From Terrilactibacillus tamarindi (GTDB lineage Bacteria; Bacillota; Bacilli; Bacillales; Sporolactobacillaceae), in the NCBI RefSeq assembly GCF_009718825.1, contig NZ_WNHB01000005.1:98733-162732 (forward strand): DNA of 64,000 bases, written 5' to 3'. Below the pieces are notes generated by a model. The model worked only from the letters and a program-made list of their open reading frames with translations. It searched no databases and had not been told where the DNA came from. Every line of letters starts with the position of its first letter. The stretch's first letter is position 1. This document shows, in pieces, positions 45,259-54,620 of this stretch. Made by a program: the position numbers and the translations under genes.

Positions 45259-47826
45259 TTACAACCCACATTTTAATTGGGCACCACAGTTATCACAAGT
45301 ATTGCAACCGCCAATATCACGAACTTCCCCTTGTCTACATACAGGACATGTGTTACCAACTTCACTGCCAATTGTGACATTGGTTGATTCTAATTCTGTA
45401 ATCGTATCAACCAAATAGACTTTAGGTTTATCGTCATGATCACCGAATGTCAAGTCCAGTTCAGTTTGTTCTCCTGCACTTTCTTCACTTTTAAGGGTAA
45501 GAACTTGTGCGTCGCGGCTCCCATCAACATATACTGTACCGCCTTTAGCTTTTCCATTATAGAGACGTTCATAAACCTGTTGAACTTGTTCAACGGAATA
45601 ACCGCGCGGGGCATTGACCGTTTTACTTATCGAACTATCTACCCAACGTTGGATAACACATTGTGTATCTGCGTGTGCCTCAGGTGGAAGTTCCATGGCA
45701 GATACGAACCAATCCGGCAAGTTGTGACGATCGACATCTGGGTTTTGATCAAGATATTCTTGAACGATATCCGCATTGACTTCAATGAACTTACCAAGTC
45801 TTCCGCTTCTAAAGTAGGAGAAGGAGAAGTAAGGCTCGAGTCCTGTAGAGACACCAACCATTGTACCTGTGCTTCCCGTTGGTGCAACGGTTAACAAATG
45901 AGAGTTGCGAATTCCGCTCTCTAGAATAGCCTCATGAATGTCTTTAGGCATTTTTTTCATATAGCCTGTTTGAATAAAAGCTTTTCTTAGTTTGTTCGTT
46001 TCTTCTTCAGTTTGACCTGTTAAGAAAGGGAAACTTCCTTTCTCTTTGGCAATTTGAATACTTGTACGATAAGCGGTAACAGCCATAACTTCAAAAATTT
46101 GATCAACTAATGCATTTCCTTCTTTAGAACCGTATTTTTGTTCGCAGTAAATAAGCAGATCATGAAGCCCCATGACACCAAGACCGATTCGACGTTCTCC
46201 GAGGGCTTGCTTTTTATTTTCTTCTAAGAAATAAGGCGTTGCATCAATAACGTTATCTTGCATCCGAACAGCAACTTCAACAATTTGACGCAATTTATCA
46301 AAATCAACTACTTTGTCTTGTTTATTAGCTACATTAGCCAAGTTTATGGCACCTAGGTTACATACAGAATACGGAGCGAGAGGTTGTTCACCACATGGGT
46401 TCGTTGCTACAACTTTTTGTCCATAGGCTTTTGCATTGGTATCGTTATTGGCATTATCAATAAAGAAAATACCAGGCTCTGCAGAATAAGTAGCACAAAT
46501 ATTAATCAAATTCCATAATTCTCTCGCTTTTATTTTTCGATAAACGCGAACTTTGTACCCAAGTTTTTCCCATTCGCGAACATCACCGACTTCATGCCAG
46601 TGAGTATTGTAGTCGTTTTTCTCTTTGTCTGAATAATGGTCAATATCAGGAAAACGAAGTTCATAGTCTTCATCGTTCTTGACAGCTTCCATAAAATCGT
46701 TCGTGATACAAACACTAATATTCGCACCAGAAAGGAAATCAGGCTGATGAACACTATATGTTCCGCCGTCTCTTAATTTTTGTTCAGCATCATTAATAGC
46801 ACTCTCACTGAAACCGCCATGTCCCTCGATATCTTTAAAATTGACGATCCCTTGATACATATTTTGCTCTATCTCAGTTAGAGGTGTAAATTTTAATTTA
46901 TCTTTTGCTAGCTTTTTAATTTGTTCATCCTGTGTATTTTCGATTAAATATCTTAAAATACGTGGATTTTGCATTTTGGAGATAATAAATTCAACAATAT
47001 CAGGATGATCAGATTGAAGCATGATCATTTGGGCACCCCTACGGCTTCCTCCTTGTTCAACGAGATGAGTCAATTGAGCAATATCATTTAACCATGAGAC
47101 AGAGCCAGATGATTTACCGTTAACCCCTTTAGCGAGGGCATGTCTAGGACGCAATGTACTTCCGTTTGTCCCAACACCGCCGCCTCTAGACATAATCTCC
47201 ATCACTTTCTTACGATGTTCTGAAATACCTTCGCGGCTGTCTTCCACATAAGGCATGACATAACAATTAAAGAATGTGGTTTGAGTATTTGCCCCAGCAC
47301 CGTAGATGACACGTCCGGCTGGCACAAAGTTAAGAGAGACGAGTTCTTTATAAAATTTTTCTTCCCACTCTTTTTGTTTTTCAGGTGTTTTTTCAACACC
47401 TGCAAGCCCTTTGGCATTACGAAGGGCGATTTGTTCATAATAAATTTCTAAAGGTTTATCTAGCACGTCAATACTCGTTTTAATAATTCCGTTTTTAGCG
47501 GCTTCATGTTCGAGTATGCCTCTAAACTCATCTTCAATTTGAACAGTTGCAAGTCGTTTATTATAGTCAAGGTCTAATACAAACCCTGTTCCTCTTGCCG
47601 GAAATTTAGGATCTTCCTTTATAGTAAGAACAACAAAATCGCCTTCAGCTAGCGTTGTTTTTGCTGTATCTTTGAATGAATAACGATCTAACATGACAAG
47701 CCTTGATACACCTTTATAGGTGGTATTCATATCGTTTGTAATTTTAGCTACTTGAGGAAAAAGATCAATATCTTTATTTAATTTATCGATGTTAATCTGA
47801 CATTTCGTTGATTGCAGTGTGGTCAT
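45259..47826 (-). CDS. nrdJ: Vitamin B12-dependent (class II) ribonucleoside-diphosphate reductase
   Basis: Adenosylcobalamin enzyme that reduces ribonucleotides to deoxyribonucleotides without an oxygen requirement, 855 aa. Catalytic landmarks are FFNCYVMPYVEDSREGI, NPCGEQPLAPYSVCNLG and APTGSTGTMVGVSTG. The C-terminus (TCPVCRQGEVRDIGGCNTC and CGAQLKCG) is a zinc-ribbon-like Cys cluster. An N-terminal domain of about 90 residues precedes the core. The ATG at 47826 follows AAGGAGCG; the longer frame to 47877 is rejected. NrdR-like boxes lie upstream. Confidence 0.95.
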   Translation of the reverse strand: MTTLQSTKCQINIDKLNKDIDLFPQVAKITNDMNTTYKGVSRLVMLDRYSFKDTAKTTLAEGDFVVLTIKEDPKFPARGTGFVLDLDYNKRLATVQIEDEFRGILEHEAAKNGIIKTSIDVLDKPLEIYYEQIALRNAKGLAGVEKTPEKQKEWEEKFYKELVSLNFVPAGRVIYGAGANTQTTFFNCYVMPYVEDSREGISEHRKKVMEIMSRGGGVGTNGSTLRPRHALAKGVNGKSSGSVSWLNDIAQLTHLVEQGGSRRGAQMIMLQSDHPDIVEFIISKMQNPRILRYLIENTQDEQIKKLAKDKLKFTPLTEIEQNMYQGIVNFKDIEGHGGFSESAINDAEQKLRDGGTYSVHQPDFLSGANISVCITNDFMEAVKNDEDYELRFPDIDHYSDKEKNDYNTHWHEVGDVREWEKLGYKVRVYRKIKARELWNLINICATYSAEPGIFFIDNANNDTNAKAYGQKVVATNPCGEQPLAPYSVCNLGAINLANVANKQDKVVDFDKLRQIVEVAVRMQDNVIDATPYFLEENKKQALGERRIGLGVMGLHDLLIYCEQKYGSKEGNALVDQIFEVMAVTAYRTSIQIAKEKGSFPFLTGQTEEETNKLRKAFIQTGYMKKMPKDIHEAILESGIRNSHLLTVAPTGSTGTMVGVSTGLEPYFSFSYFRSGRLGKFIEVNADIVQEYLDQNPDVDRHNLPDWFVSAMELPPEAHADTQCVIQRWVDSSISKTVNAPRGYSVEQVQQVYERLYNGKAKGGTVYVDGSRDAQVLTLKSEESAGEQTELDLTFGDHDDKPKVYLVDTITELESTNVTIGSEVGNTCPVCRQGEVRDIGGCNTCDNCGAQLKCGL

Positions 47827-47918
47827 TAGATCACGCTCCTTTTTTAAATCATGGTAAAAAAGTATCTTGTCTATCATGAGATTTTAGAAAAACATATTTG
47901 ATGGAGAAAATAAATAGA

Positions 47919-47965
47919 ATACAATATGTAGTATAACGGTGGGGAGAATATACTATATAAAGACA
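47919..47965. promoter_or_regulatory. Paired NrdR-box-like sites upstream of nrdJ
   Basis: ATACAATATGTAGTAT (47919-47934) matches the NrdR box ACACWATATATWGTGT at 13 of 16 positions, and ATACTATATAAAGACA (47950-47965) at 11 of 16. Their starts are 31 bp apart, three helical turns, the arrangement expected for NrdR pairs. Confidence 0.6.
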
Positions 47966-47975
47966 TTATATTGAC

Positions 47976-48003
47976 ATTATATCGTATATTTGGTCGAAAT
48001 CAA
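47976..48003 (-). promoter_or_regulatory. Predicted nrdJ promoter
   Basis: On the minus strand, -35 TTGATT (48003-47998), 16-bp spacer and -10 TATAAT (47981-47976). The NrdR-like boxes lie just downstream of the expected start, and the leader is about 140 nt. Confidence 0.55.
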
Positions 48004-48152
48004 TCATCTAAACCTTTGAAGCATGAACAAATTTCGACAAAACTAGATCATGGATTAAATACAAAATAACGTGAAGATAACAAAAATGAAAACTAACTCG
48101 GACAAGATGTTATTATAACATGTATAATTTCATCATACTAAGAGAAAATAAA

Positions 48153-48181
48153 AGAGAACAACAAGTTTCGTTGTTCTCTTA
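48153..48181. terminator. Terminator of the gluconate permease operon
   Basis: AGAGAACAAC pairs with GTTGTTCTCT. It ends the minus-strand gnd-gntP operon. Confidence 0.85.
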
Positions 48182-48210
48182 CTGTTTTGAATTTGTTTAC
48201 GCTTACAATT

Positions 48211-49545
48211 TTAGATAAACATACCGAGGATGAGAACACAAACAAGTCCCATGATTGAAATAAGGGTTTCCAATAGAGTCCATGTTTGGAAGGTTTCTTT
48301 TAAGCTTAGATTAAAGTATTCTTTAAACATCCAGAAGCCCGCATCATTTACATGGGAAGCAATTAAGCTACCCGCACCTGTCGCAAGCACCATTAAGGCT
48401 GGATTAACCGATCCAGCGGCCATCAATGGAGCAACGAGACCGGCCGTTGTTAAGGCGGCTACGGTTGCAGAACCTAAACAAATTCTCAATATGGCTGCAA
48501 TCAGCCATGCTAGCAATAAGGGTGACATATTTGTATCGGTAAATAACTTAGCCACATAATCACCTACACCGCCATCTATAAGAACTTGTTTGAATGCTCC
48601 GCCCCCACCAATAATTAAGAGCATCATTGCAATCTGGGAGATCGATTCAGACACCGAATCCATGATTTTATTCATTGGGATCTTTCTCGCATATCCCATC
48701 GTATAAATCGCAATTAATAACGAAATTAACATAGCTGTACCAGGGGCACCGATGAATTCAATAATCCTTTTAAATTCAGAATCTCCTTGAACAACTAATG
48801 AGATGATGGTAGATAATGCCATTAAGATGACAGGAAATAAAGATGTAAGGGTGCTAATAGCAAATCCAGGTGTTTCTTCAATATTAAATGTTTTTTGTTC
48901 GCCTAAGGCTTTAATATTCCCTCTGCGCTGGAAAGCATTTGGCATCAATTTAACGGCTACTTTACTAAATAATGGACCTGCAACGATTGTTGTTGGAATC
49001 GAAATAATGAGTCCAAGCAAAAGTACTTGACCAATATTCGCATCAAATGCGGCTGTAATCGCAGTTGGAGCAGGGTGTGGTGGCAAAAAACCATGAGTGA
49101 CGGAAAGGGCTGCAACCATCGGTAAACCAAGATAAAGAATCGACATACCAAGTTCAGTTGCAATAGCAAAGATAATAGGAATTAATAAGACGAGCCCAAC
49201 TTCGAAAAACAAGGCTATACCGATAATAAAAGAAGCAATGACGACGGCAATTTGTATTTTTTTACGACCGAATTTGTTAATTAAAGTGGTTGCGATACGG
49301 TAAGCTCCACCCGCATCGGCAACGAGTTTGCCAAGCATTGCTCCAAAGCCAAAAACGAGAGCTAAGTGACCTAATTGACCGCCAATCCCAGTTTCAACTG
49401 TCGTCACAATTTTAGTCAAATCCATACCTAAGCCTAAACCGACCAATATCGATACGATTACGAGTGAAATAAACGTATTCATTTTAAATTTGACAATGAG
49501 AAACAGAAGTAACAAGACTCCAATAGCAACGATAACTATGGGCAT
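48211..49545 (-). CDS. gntP: Gluconate:H+ symporter, GntP family
   Basis: A 444-aa permease with about 12-14 hydrophobic segments. FGFGAMLGKLVADAGGAYRI, LFFEVGLVLLIPIIF and THGFLPPHPAPTA are GntP signatures. GAGGAAG lies before the ATG. It follows a short 6-phosphogluconate dehydrogenase gene by 48 nt on the same strand, opposite the kinase and regulator, so together they form a complete gluconate pathway. Confidence 0.95.
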   Translation of the reverse strand: MPIVIVAIGVLLLLFLIVKFKMNTFISLVIVSILVGLGLGMDLTKIVTTVETGIGGQLGHLALVFGFGAMLGKLVADAGGAYRIATTLINKFGRKKIQIAVVIASFIIGIALFFEVGLVLLIPIIFAIATELGMSILYLGLPMVAALSVTHGFLPPHPAPTAITAAFDANIGQVLLLGLIISIPTTIVAGPLFSKVAVKLMPNAFQRRGNIKALGEQKTFNIEETPGFAISTLTSLFPVILMALSTIISLVVQGDSEFKRIIEFIGAPGTAMLISLLIAIYTMGYARKIPMNKIMDSVSESISQIAMMLLIIGGGGAFKQVLIDGGVGDYVAKLFTDTNMSPLLLAWLIAAILRICLGSATVAALTTAGLVAPLMAAGSVNPALMVLATGAGSLIASHVNDAGFWMFKEYFNLSLKETFQTWTLLETLISIMGLVCVLILGMFI

Positions 49546-49593
49546 GATTTCTTCCTCCTTTGGTGTAGACTCTTAATCTACTAATATTTGAAC

Positions 49594-50493
49594 CTAGGCA
49601 TCATGTTCAACTGCATGTCCGCCAAACTCATTACGAAGAGCAGCAACGACTTTCCCAGTAAATGTATCCGTTTCTAATGAACGATAACGCATCATTAAAG
49701 ACAAAGCGATGACAGGGGTAGGAACTTGTAAGTCAAGAGCCGTTTCCACAGTCCATTTTCCTTCTCCAGAAGAAGCCATAATCCCTTTAATACCGTCTAA
49801 ATTTGGGTCTTTACCGAAGGCAGATTCAATTAATTCCATTAACCAACAACGAATGACTGAGCCATGATTCCAAACGTGAGAAACAGCCTCTAAATCATAA
49901 TTAAATGAACTTTTTTCAACAACCTCAAAACCTTCTGCAATGGCTTGCATCATTCCATATTCAATTCCGTTGTGCACCATTTTTAAGAAGTGGCCACTTC
50001 CTGAAGGACCTGTATATAAATAACCATCTTGAATGGCAATGTCTTGGAATACTTTCTCAACAGATTTGAAAGCATTTTCATTTCCACCAATCATAAAACA
50101 TGCCCCATGTCTAGCACCTGACATCCCACCTGATGTCCCGACATCCAAAAAATGAATTCCTGCCTCTCTAAAACGCGCTGACCAAGCCATCGATAATTTA
50201 TAATTTGAATTGCCGCCATCAATAACGACATCGTCAGGTTCACATATTTCTAGTAATTCGTTTAATACTTCCTTGATAGGTTCACCAACTGGGACCATAA
50301 CCCATATTTTTCTTGGTTTAGGTAATTTATTGACCAAATCGTGTAGGCTCGATGCCTGAACGGCTCCTTTTTCTTTGAGTTCTAAAGACGGAGACACATA
50401 TTTATCATAAACCATCACTTCATGACCATGTTCTATAATATTTTCAACCATATTGGCTCCCATTTTTCCTAATCCGATAAATCCAATATTCAT
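49594..50493 (-). CDS. 6-phosphogluconate dehydrogenase, short NAD-type (Gnd/YqeC-like)
   Basis: Oxidative decarboxylation of 6-phosphogluconate to ribulose 5-phosphate. The Rossmann motif GFIGLGKMGANM opens the protein, DVGTSGGMSGARHGACFMIG and the catalytic Lys in SGHFLKMVHNGIEYG follow. At 299 aa it belongs to the short form (YqeC type) rather than the 470-aa form. The ATG at 50493 follows GAGGTGTG; the frame extends upstream across its own promoter and is rejected. It heads the minus-strand operon with gntP. Confidence 0.92.
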   Translation of the reverse strand: MNIGFIGLGKMGANMVENIIEHGHEVMVYDKYVSPSLELKEKGAVQASSLHDLVNKLPKPRKIWVMVPVGEPIKEVLNELLEICEPDDVVIDGGNSNYKLSMAWSARFREAGIHFLDVGTSGGMSGARHGACFMIGGNENAFKSVEKVFQDIAIQDGYLYTGPSGSGHFLKMVHNGIEYGMMQAIAEGFEVVEKSSFNYDLEAVSHVWNHGSVIRCWLMELIESAFGKDPNLDGIKGIMASSGEGKWTVETALDLQVPTPVIALSLMMRYRSLETDTFTGKVVAALRNEFGGHAVEHDA

Positions 50494-50522
50494 GGTTACA
50501 CACCTCATTCTAGATTTAGTAT

Positions 50523-50564
50523 TGATAACGCTTTCATTATACAAAAAATTATTTCTTTTTTCAA
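50523..50564 (-). promoter_or_regulatory. Promoter of the gnd-gntP operon with adjacent cre-like operator
   Basis: On the minus strand, -35 TTGAAA (50564-50559), 17-bp spacer and -10 TATAAT (50541-50536). TGATAACGCTTTCA (50523-50536) abuts it and has one mismatch to cre, covering the start region. Confidence 0.75.
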
Positions 50565-50595
50565 GTATTATAAAAAAATTTTTTTGATTTGTCTG

Positions 50596-50604
50596 TGTTA
50601 TACT
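50596..50604 (+). promoter_or_regulatory. Extended -10 of the rpiR-type regulator gene
   Basis: TGTTATACT gives TG, one base, then TATACT, 32 bp before the start codon. No good -35 is visible, as expected for an extended -10 promoter. Confidence 0.5.
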
Positions 50605-50636
50605 GTTTTTAAAGAAGTCTGAATAGGGGGGTCTAT

Positions 50637-51482
50637 ATGAGCAATGATGGTTTAAAGAGAATCCATTCACTTTATACCTGTTTTAGCGTAAAAGAGAAAA
50701 AAATTGCTGATTATATCTTAGCGAACCCAAAACGTATCATCCATCAAACCATCAATGAGTTGGCGGATGAAATTGGCGTCGCTGATGCAACGGTTTTTCG
50801 TTTTTGTAAGCGCTTAGGTTTTAAAGGCTATCAAGCTTTTAAAATATCATTGGCTTCCGAGATAATGAGCCCAATCCAACAAATCCATGAGGATATAAAA
50901 GAAGGTGACAGCGAATTATCTATTGCGAAAAAAATTTTCTTATCAAATAAAAGATCGCTTGAGAACACGGCACTCATCATGGATGAACGTTCGTTCAAAC
51001 AAGCGGTTGATTTACTTTTAAACAGTCAGAGAATTATCTTCTTTGGAATTGGTGGCTCTTCCATCGTTGCTATGGACGCTTATCATAAATTTATTCGGAC
51101 AGGTATATCATGCCTATTAGGTGGGGATATACATTTTCAATTAATGGAAGCTTCTCAAATGTCGAGTCTCGACACAGCCTTCTTTTTTTCTCATTCTGGT
51201 ATGAATAAACACTGCTTAGAAATTTTTCATGTTGCACAGAAAAGTGGTGCTAAAACATTAGCTATAACGAGCTTTCCCAATTCAATTCTTGCAAAAGAAG
51301 CAGATATGGCATTATTTTCTCGTTCAGAAGAAACAAAATATCGATCCGAAGCGTTATCGTCCCGAATTGTTCAACTCAGTCTCGTAGATGCTTTGTTGGT
51401 TAATGTGTTGGTCAAAAGAGGGGAAGAAGGGTTACTGGCCATGGAACACGTAAGAGAAGCGATAGAGGATACGAGAATCTAG
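50637..51482 (+). CDS. RpiR-family (MurR-like) regulator of gluconate genes
   Basis: A 281-aa regulator: N-terminal HTH-6 domain (about 1-77; INELADEIGVADATVFRFCK) and a C-terminal SIS sugar-phosphate-binding domain (about 125-265; RIIFFGIGGSSIVAMDAY and FFFSHSGMNKH). It is divergent from gnd-gntP and upstream of gntK, so it most likely controls both in response to 6-phosphogluconate. It replaces the GntR-family regulator of the B. subtilis gnt operon. Confidence 0.9.
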   Translation: MSNDGLKRIHSLYTCFSVKEKKIADYILANPKRIIHQTINELADEIGVADATVFRFCKRLGFKGYQAFKISLASEIMSPIQQIHEDIKEGDSELSIAKKIFLSNKRSLENTALIMDERSFKQAVDLLLNSQRIIFFGIGGSSIVAMDAYHKFIRTGISCLLGGDIHFQLMEASQMSSLDTAFFFSHSGMNKHCLEIFHVAQKSGAKTLAITSFPNSILAKEADMALFSRSEETKYRSEALSSRIVQLSLVDALLVNVLVKRGEEGLLAMEHVREAIEDTRI

Positions 51483-51540
51483 GAAACGTTTCAGTAAATA
51501 TACACCAATTATTTTTTATAAAAAATATGTGAATAACGTT

Positions 51541-51578
51541 TGAAAGCCCTTTCAAATTGTGTGTTAATGGTTTATAAT
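51541..51578 (+). promoter_or_regulatory. gntK promoter with palindromic operator
   Basis: TGAAAGCCCTTTCA (51541-51554) is a palindrome one base off the cre consensus, and lies next to a TATAAT (51573-51578). It could bind CcpA or the RpiR-type regulator. A separate GAAACGTTTC palindrome lies at 51483-51492. Confidence 0.55.
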
Positions 51579-51666
51579 TTAGATAGCATGAAAATAATTT
51601 TTAGGTCTTTATGTGGATGTAGAAAAATTTTTTATTGTATTTTCTTTCAAATAGGAGTGAGAAACG

Positions 51667-53208
51667 ATGAAACAAGCATATTATTTAGGTGTTGATATCG
51701 GTACGACGAGTACGAAAGCCGTCGTTTTCGGAGATAAAGGAAAAGTCATCAGCATGCATCATGTGGAGTATCCATTGCTAAGTCCTGCACCTTCTATTGC
51801 AGAGCAAGATCCAGACGAAATATTTGAAGCTGTTATGAAAACAATTAAACTATCCATTAATAAAGCAAAAATTAATCCAGAAGACTTGCATCTTGTCTCA
51901 TTTAGTTCGGCTATGCATAGTCTTATTGCGATGGATGAAAATGGAAAACCACTGACACGCTGCATTACTTGGGCAGATGGCAGAGCCAAAAAATGGGCAG
52001 AGAAAATTAAAAATGAATTAAATGGCATTGAGATTTATAAAAGGACAGGCACACCGATTCACCCGATGTCCCCTCTTGCAAAAATCGCATGGTTAAGAAC
52101 AGATTATCCAGATCTCTTTAACAAAACACGTAAATTTATTGGAATCAAAGAATACATTTTTTATAAATTATTTGATCGTTATCTTATTGATTACTCATTA
52201 GCTTCAGCAACAGGATTATTTAATTTGAAAAATTTGACTTGGGACGCCGAAGCACTTCAAATCGCAGGAATCACACCCGATCAATTATCGGAACCTGTTT
52301 CTACGACTTTTGCAGTAAAGGGCTTGAAACAAAATTATGCTGAAGAAACGGGACTATCTACCGAAACACCGTTCATTGTCGGCGCAAGTGACGGTGTCTT
52401 GTCCAATTTAGGAGTGAATGCCATCGATCCTGGTGTTGTTGCAGTCACCATTGGAACGAGCGGTGCTATTCGAACGGTGACGGATAAACCAGCAACCGAT
52501 CCAAAAGGACGAATATTCTGCTATGCTTTAACAGATAAACATTGGGTAATCGGGGGACCCGTGAATAATGGGGGAATGACTTTCCGATGGGTGCGCGATG
52601 AATTAGCGTCTTCCGAAGTCGAAACCGCGAAACGTCTCGGAATAGATCCGTATCAAGTCTTAACTAAGATCGCTTCACGTGTATCTCCAGGTTCTGATGG
52701 TCTTTTATTCCATCCTTATTTAGCTGGAGAGAGGGCACCTTTGTGGAATGCCAATGCAAGAGGATCCTTTTTCGGTCTCGGTTTACACCATAAAAAAGAG
52801 CATATGATTCGTTCTGTTCTAGAAGGTGTTATTTTTAATCTTTATACCGTCATGCTTGCTTTGCAAGAAGTGATGGGAATGCCAACTAAAATTCAAGCAA
52901 CAGGCGGATTTGCAAGATCAGAACTTTGGCGTCAAATGATGGCGGATATCTTTGATCAAGAAGTCACTGTTCCAGAAGCATATGAAAGCTCATGTTTAGG
53001 CGCGATTGTTCTTGGTATGTATGCTTTAGGAGAAATTGACGATTTTTCGTTAATGTCTGAATGGGTTGGTTCCACTCATTCTCATCAACCGATCAAAGAG
53101 AATGTGGCGGTTTACCAAGATTTAATTCCTATTTTTATTCAAGTCTCAAGGCAGCTCGAAAATCAATATGATAAAATAACCCAATTTCAACAAAAATGGG
53201 TGAAATAA
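51667..53208 (+). CDS. gntK: Gluconokinase, FGGY family
   Basis: Phosphorylates gluconate to 6-phosphogluconate, 513 aa. The ATP-binding start YYLGVDIGTTSTKAVVFG, the catalytic Asp in WADGRAKK, the substrate loop VGASDGVLSNLG and GTSGAIRTV, and the C-terminal ATGGFARSELWRQMMADIF define an FGGY gluconokinase. It has its own promoter with a palindromic operator after the regulator gene. A strong terminator follows. Confidence 0.94.
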   Translation: MKQAYYLGVDIGTTSTKAVVFGDKGKVISMHHVEYPLLSPAPSIAEQDPDEIFEAVMKTIKLSINKAKINPEDLHLVSFSSAMHSLIAMDENGKPLTRCITWADGRAKKWAEKIKNELNGIEIYKRTGTPIHPMSPLAKIAWLRTDYPDLFNKTRKFIGIKEYIFYKLFDRYLIDYSLASATGLFNLKNLTWDAEALQIAGITPDQLSEPVSTTFAVKGLKQNYAEETGLSTETPFIVGASDGVLSNLGVNAIDPGVVAVTIGTSGAIRTVTDKPATDPKGRIFCYALTDKHWVIGGPVNNGGMTFRWVRDELASSEVETAKRLGIDPYQVLTKIASRVSPGSDGLLFHPYLAGERAPLWNANARGSFFGLGLHHKKEHMIRSVLEGVIFNLYTVMLALQEVMGMPTKIQATGGFARSELWRQMMADIFDQEVTVPEAYESSCLGAIVLGMYALGEIDDFSLMSEWVGSTHSHQPIKENVAVYQDLIPIFIQVSRQLENQYDKITQFQQKWVK

Positions 53209-53234
53209 TCAACATAATAGTCATTCATTTAAAG

Positions 53235-53275
53235 AACAACCTGAATTCGTCAAAACTCATTCAGGTTGTTTTTTA
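53235..53275. terminator. Terminator between gntK and nrnB
   Basis: AACAACCTGAAT pairs with ATTCAGGTTGTT, followed by TTTTTT. Confidence 0.88.
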
Positions 53276-53280
53276 GTTCC

Positions 53281-54477
53281 TTAAATCTCTTCTTGTTCCT
53301 TCGCCTTTTTCCGAAAGGCCATTAAATAGTTGACAAATTCATCGTCACGTAATAACCATACGCCATAACTTCGTTTTAAATATTTTTCCGCCTCATCAAA
53401 ACTATAAAAAGTTTCATCCATTTTTAATTCGTTAGATTCAATAACCCACGTGTATTCATTTTCAGGATAAAGGAAGAAGATATCATTCCTTCGATTTTTA
53501 TAAAGTGAACCAAACGGAGACTTTTTAAGATTATATTTATTGAACCGTGCATCTTCATGTAATGGCTCAAGATGAAAGGTGTCTAAGACAAAGTGTTTAT
53601 AAGCATCTTCGGTTAATACACAACCGGACGCTTTAGCATGTCCACCGCCGCCATACAGCCCTGCGATCTCTGAAACATCGACATGATCATGAATTGTGCG
53701 AAATCCGAGTCGTTTTGCTCCCATGTTAATAATGGTAATGTAATCAAGGTGAGGATAATCTTTACCTAATTCGTTCCCAAGCTCTGAGTGATACGATTCA
53801 GCATACACAACACCAGCAAAATTTTCGCCAACTTGAATTTGTACAAGTTCACGCCGCTTACGACGAATGTAACGTTCAATTTTGTTTTCTTCCATTGTTA
53901 AAATTCTGTTTTCAAATTCATCGAAAGAAAAATGCTCTTGTTTACTTAAACGCTCTAACATCATAGCCTCAAATTCATCGATTGAAACGAGATAGAAGAG
54001 GGCATTTAGTCGCTGCGCTTGTTGATTGTTATTTGCTTCCCACTCCCACGTATCATATTGTCTTACAAGTTCGACATACTCACTAATCGATGATTTGGGA
54101 CTTAAATAGTTATGGTTAAGAAGGTACTCATATAAAAGAGAGGTCGCTGAACATAGATGACCTTCTTGATCTTCAACTTTAACATGTCCCCATTCATAGT
54201 CATTAAAATGAAGAGCCGTTTTATGATGATCGATCAACTGAACCTTTCCACCGTCTTCATAAAATTCATTTAGTTTTTGTTCATTTTCTGCGTTAACCGA
54301 TAAGTCTGTAATCCATAGCGTGGTATTTTTATCTCCATTTTCAAGAAACCATTTCACATTTTGATCCAAAGCTGAAACAGAATTATAACGAACGTTAATA
54401 TCTTTACCAAATGCGAGCTTAGCAAGGATACCGCAGCTAACGCCGTCTAAATCTGTATGTGATAGCAATTTATACAT
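53281..54477 (-). CDS. nrnB: DHH/DHHA1 family oligoribonuclease NrnB
   Basis: Predicted 3'-5' exonuclease of very short RNA, 398 aa. SHTDLDGVSCG, ITDLSV and the DHH motif in QLIDHHKTA bind metal; the DHHA1 part ends with the substrate loop GLYGGGGHAKASGC. The length and C-terminal extension match B. subtilis NrnB. GAGGTG lies 6 nt before the ATG at 54477; a GTG three codons upstream overlaps that site. Confidence 0.92.
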   Translation of the reverse strand: MYKLLSHTDLDGVSCGILAKLAFGKDINVRYNSVSALDQNVKWFLENGDKNTTLWITDLSVNAENEQKLNEFYEDGGKVQLIDHHKTALHFNDYEWGHVKVEDQEGHLCSATSLLYEYLLNHNYLSPKSSISEYVELVRQYDTWEWEANNNQQAQRLNALFYLVSIDEFEAMMLERLSKQEHFSFDEFENRILTMEENKIERYIRRKRRELVQIQVGENFAGVVYAESYHSELGNELGKDYPHLDYITIINMGAKRLGFRTIHDHVDVSEIAGLYGGGGHAKASGCVLTEDAYKHFVLDTFHLEPLHEDARFNKYNLKKSPFGSLYKNRRNDIFFLYPENEYTWVIESNELKMDETFYSFDEAEKYLKRSYGVWLLRDDEFVNYLMAFRKKAKEQEEI

Positions 54478-54620
54478 CTTCGTCACCTCTAAACTTAGTA
54501 TGGATCCTTTTTATGAAAAATATTGATGAGAATATTCTTCTAATGTTTAAAAAGTCATTCATTTGAACCCACAATCGTTTAAATGATATCATTTTTTCAT
54601 AAGAATGGGAGACGATAGAC

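Noticed and set aside
45436..45894. 152-aa ORF antisense to nrdJ
   Set aside because: It is a shadow frame within a well-conserved gene and has no start signals.
47827..48152. Cobalamin riboswitch upstream of the B12-dependent reductase
   Set aside because: I looked for a B12-box-like segment in the leader and found none; the region is A/T-rich and holds only NrdR-like boxes.
51483..51492. GAAACGTTTC as a cre site
   Set aside because: It is a perfect palindrome but lacks the two variable bases that flank CG in cre, so the spacing is wrong.
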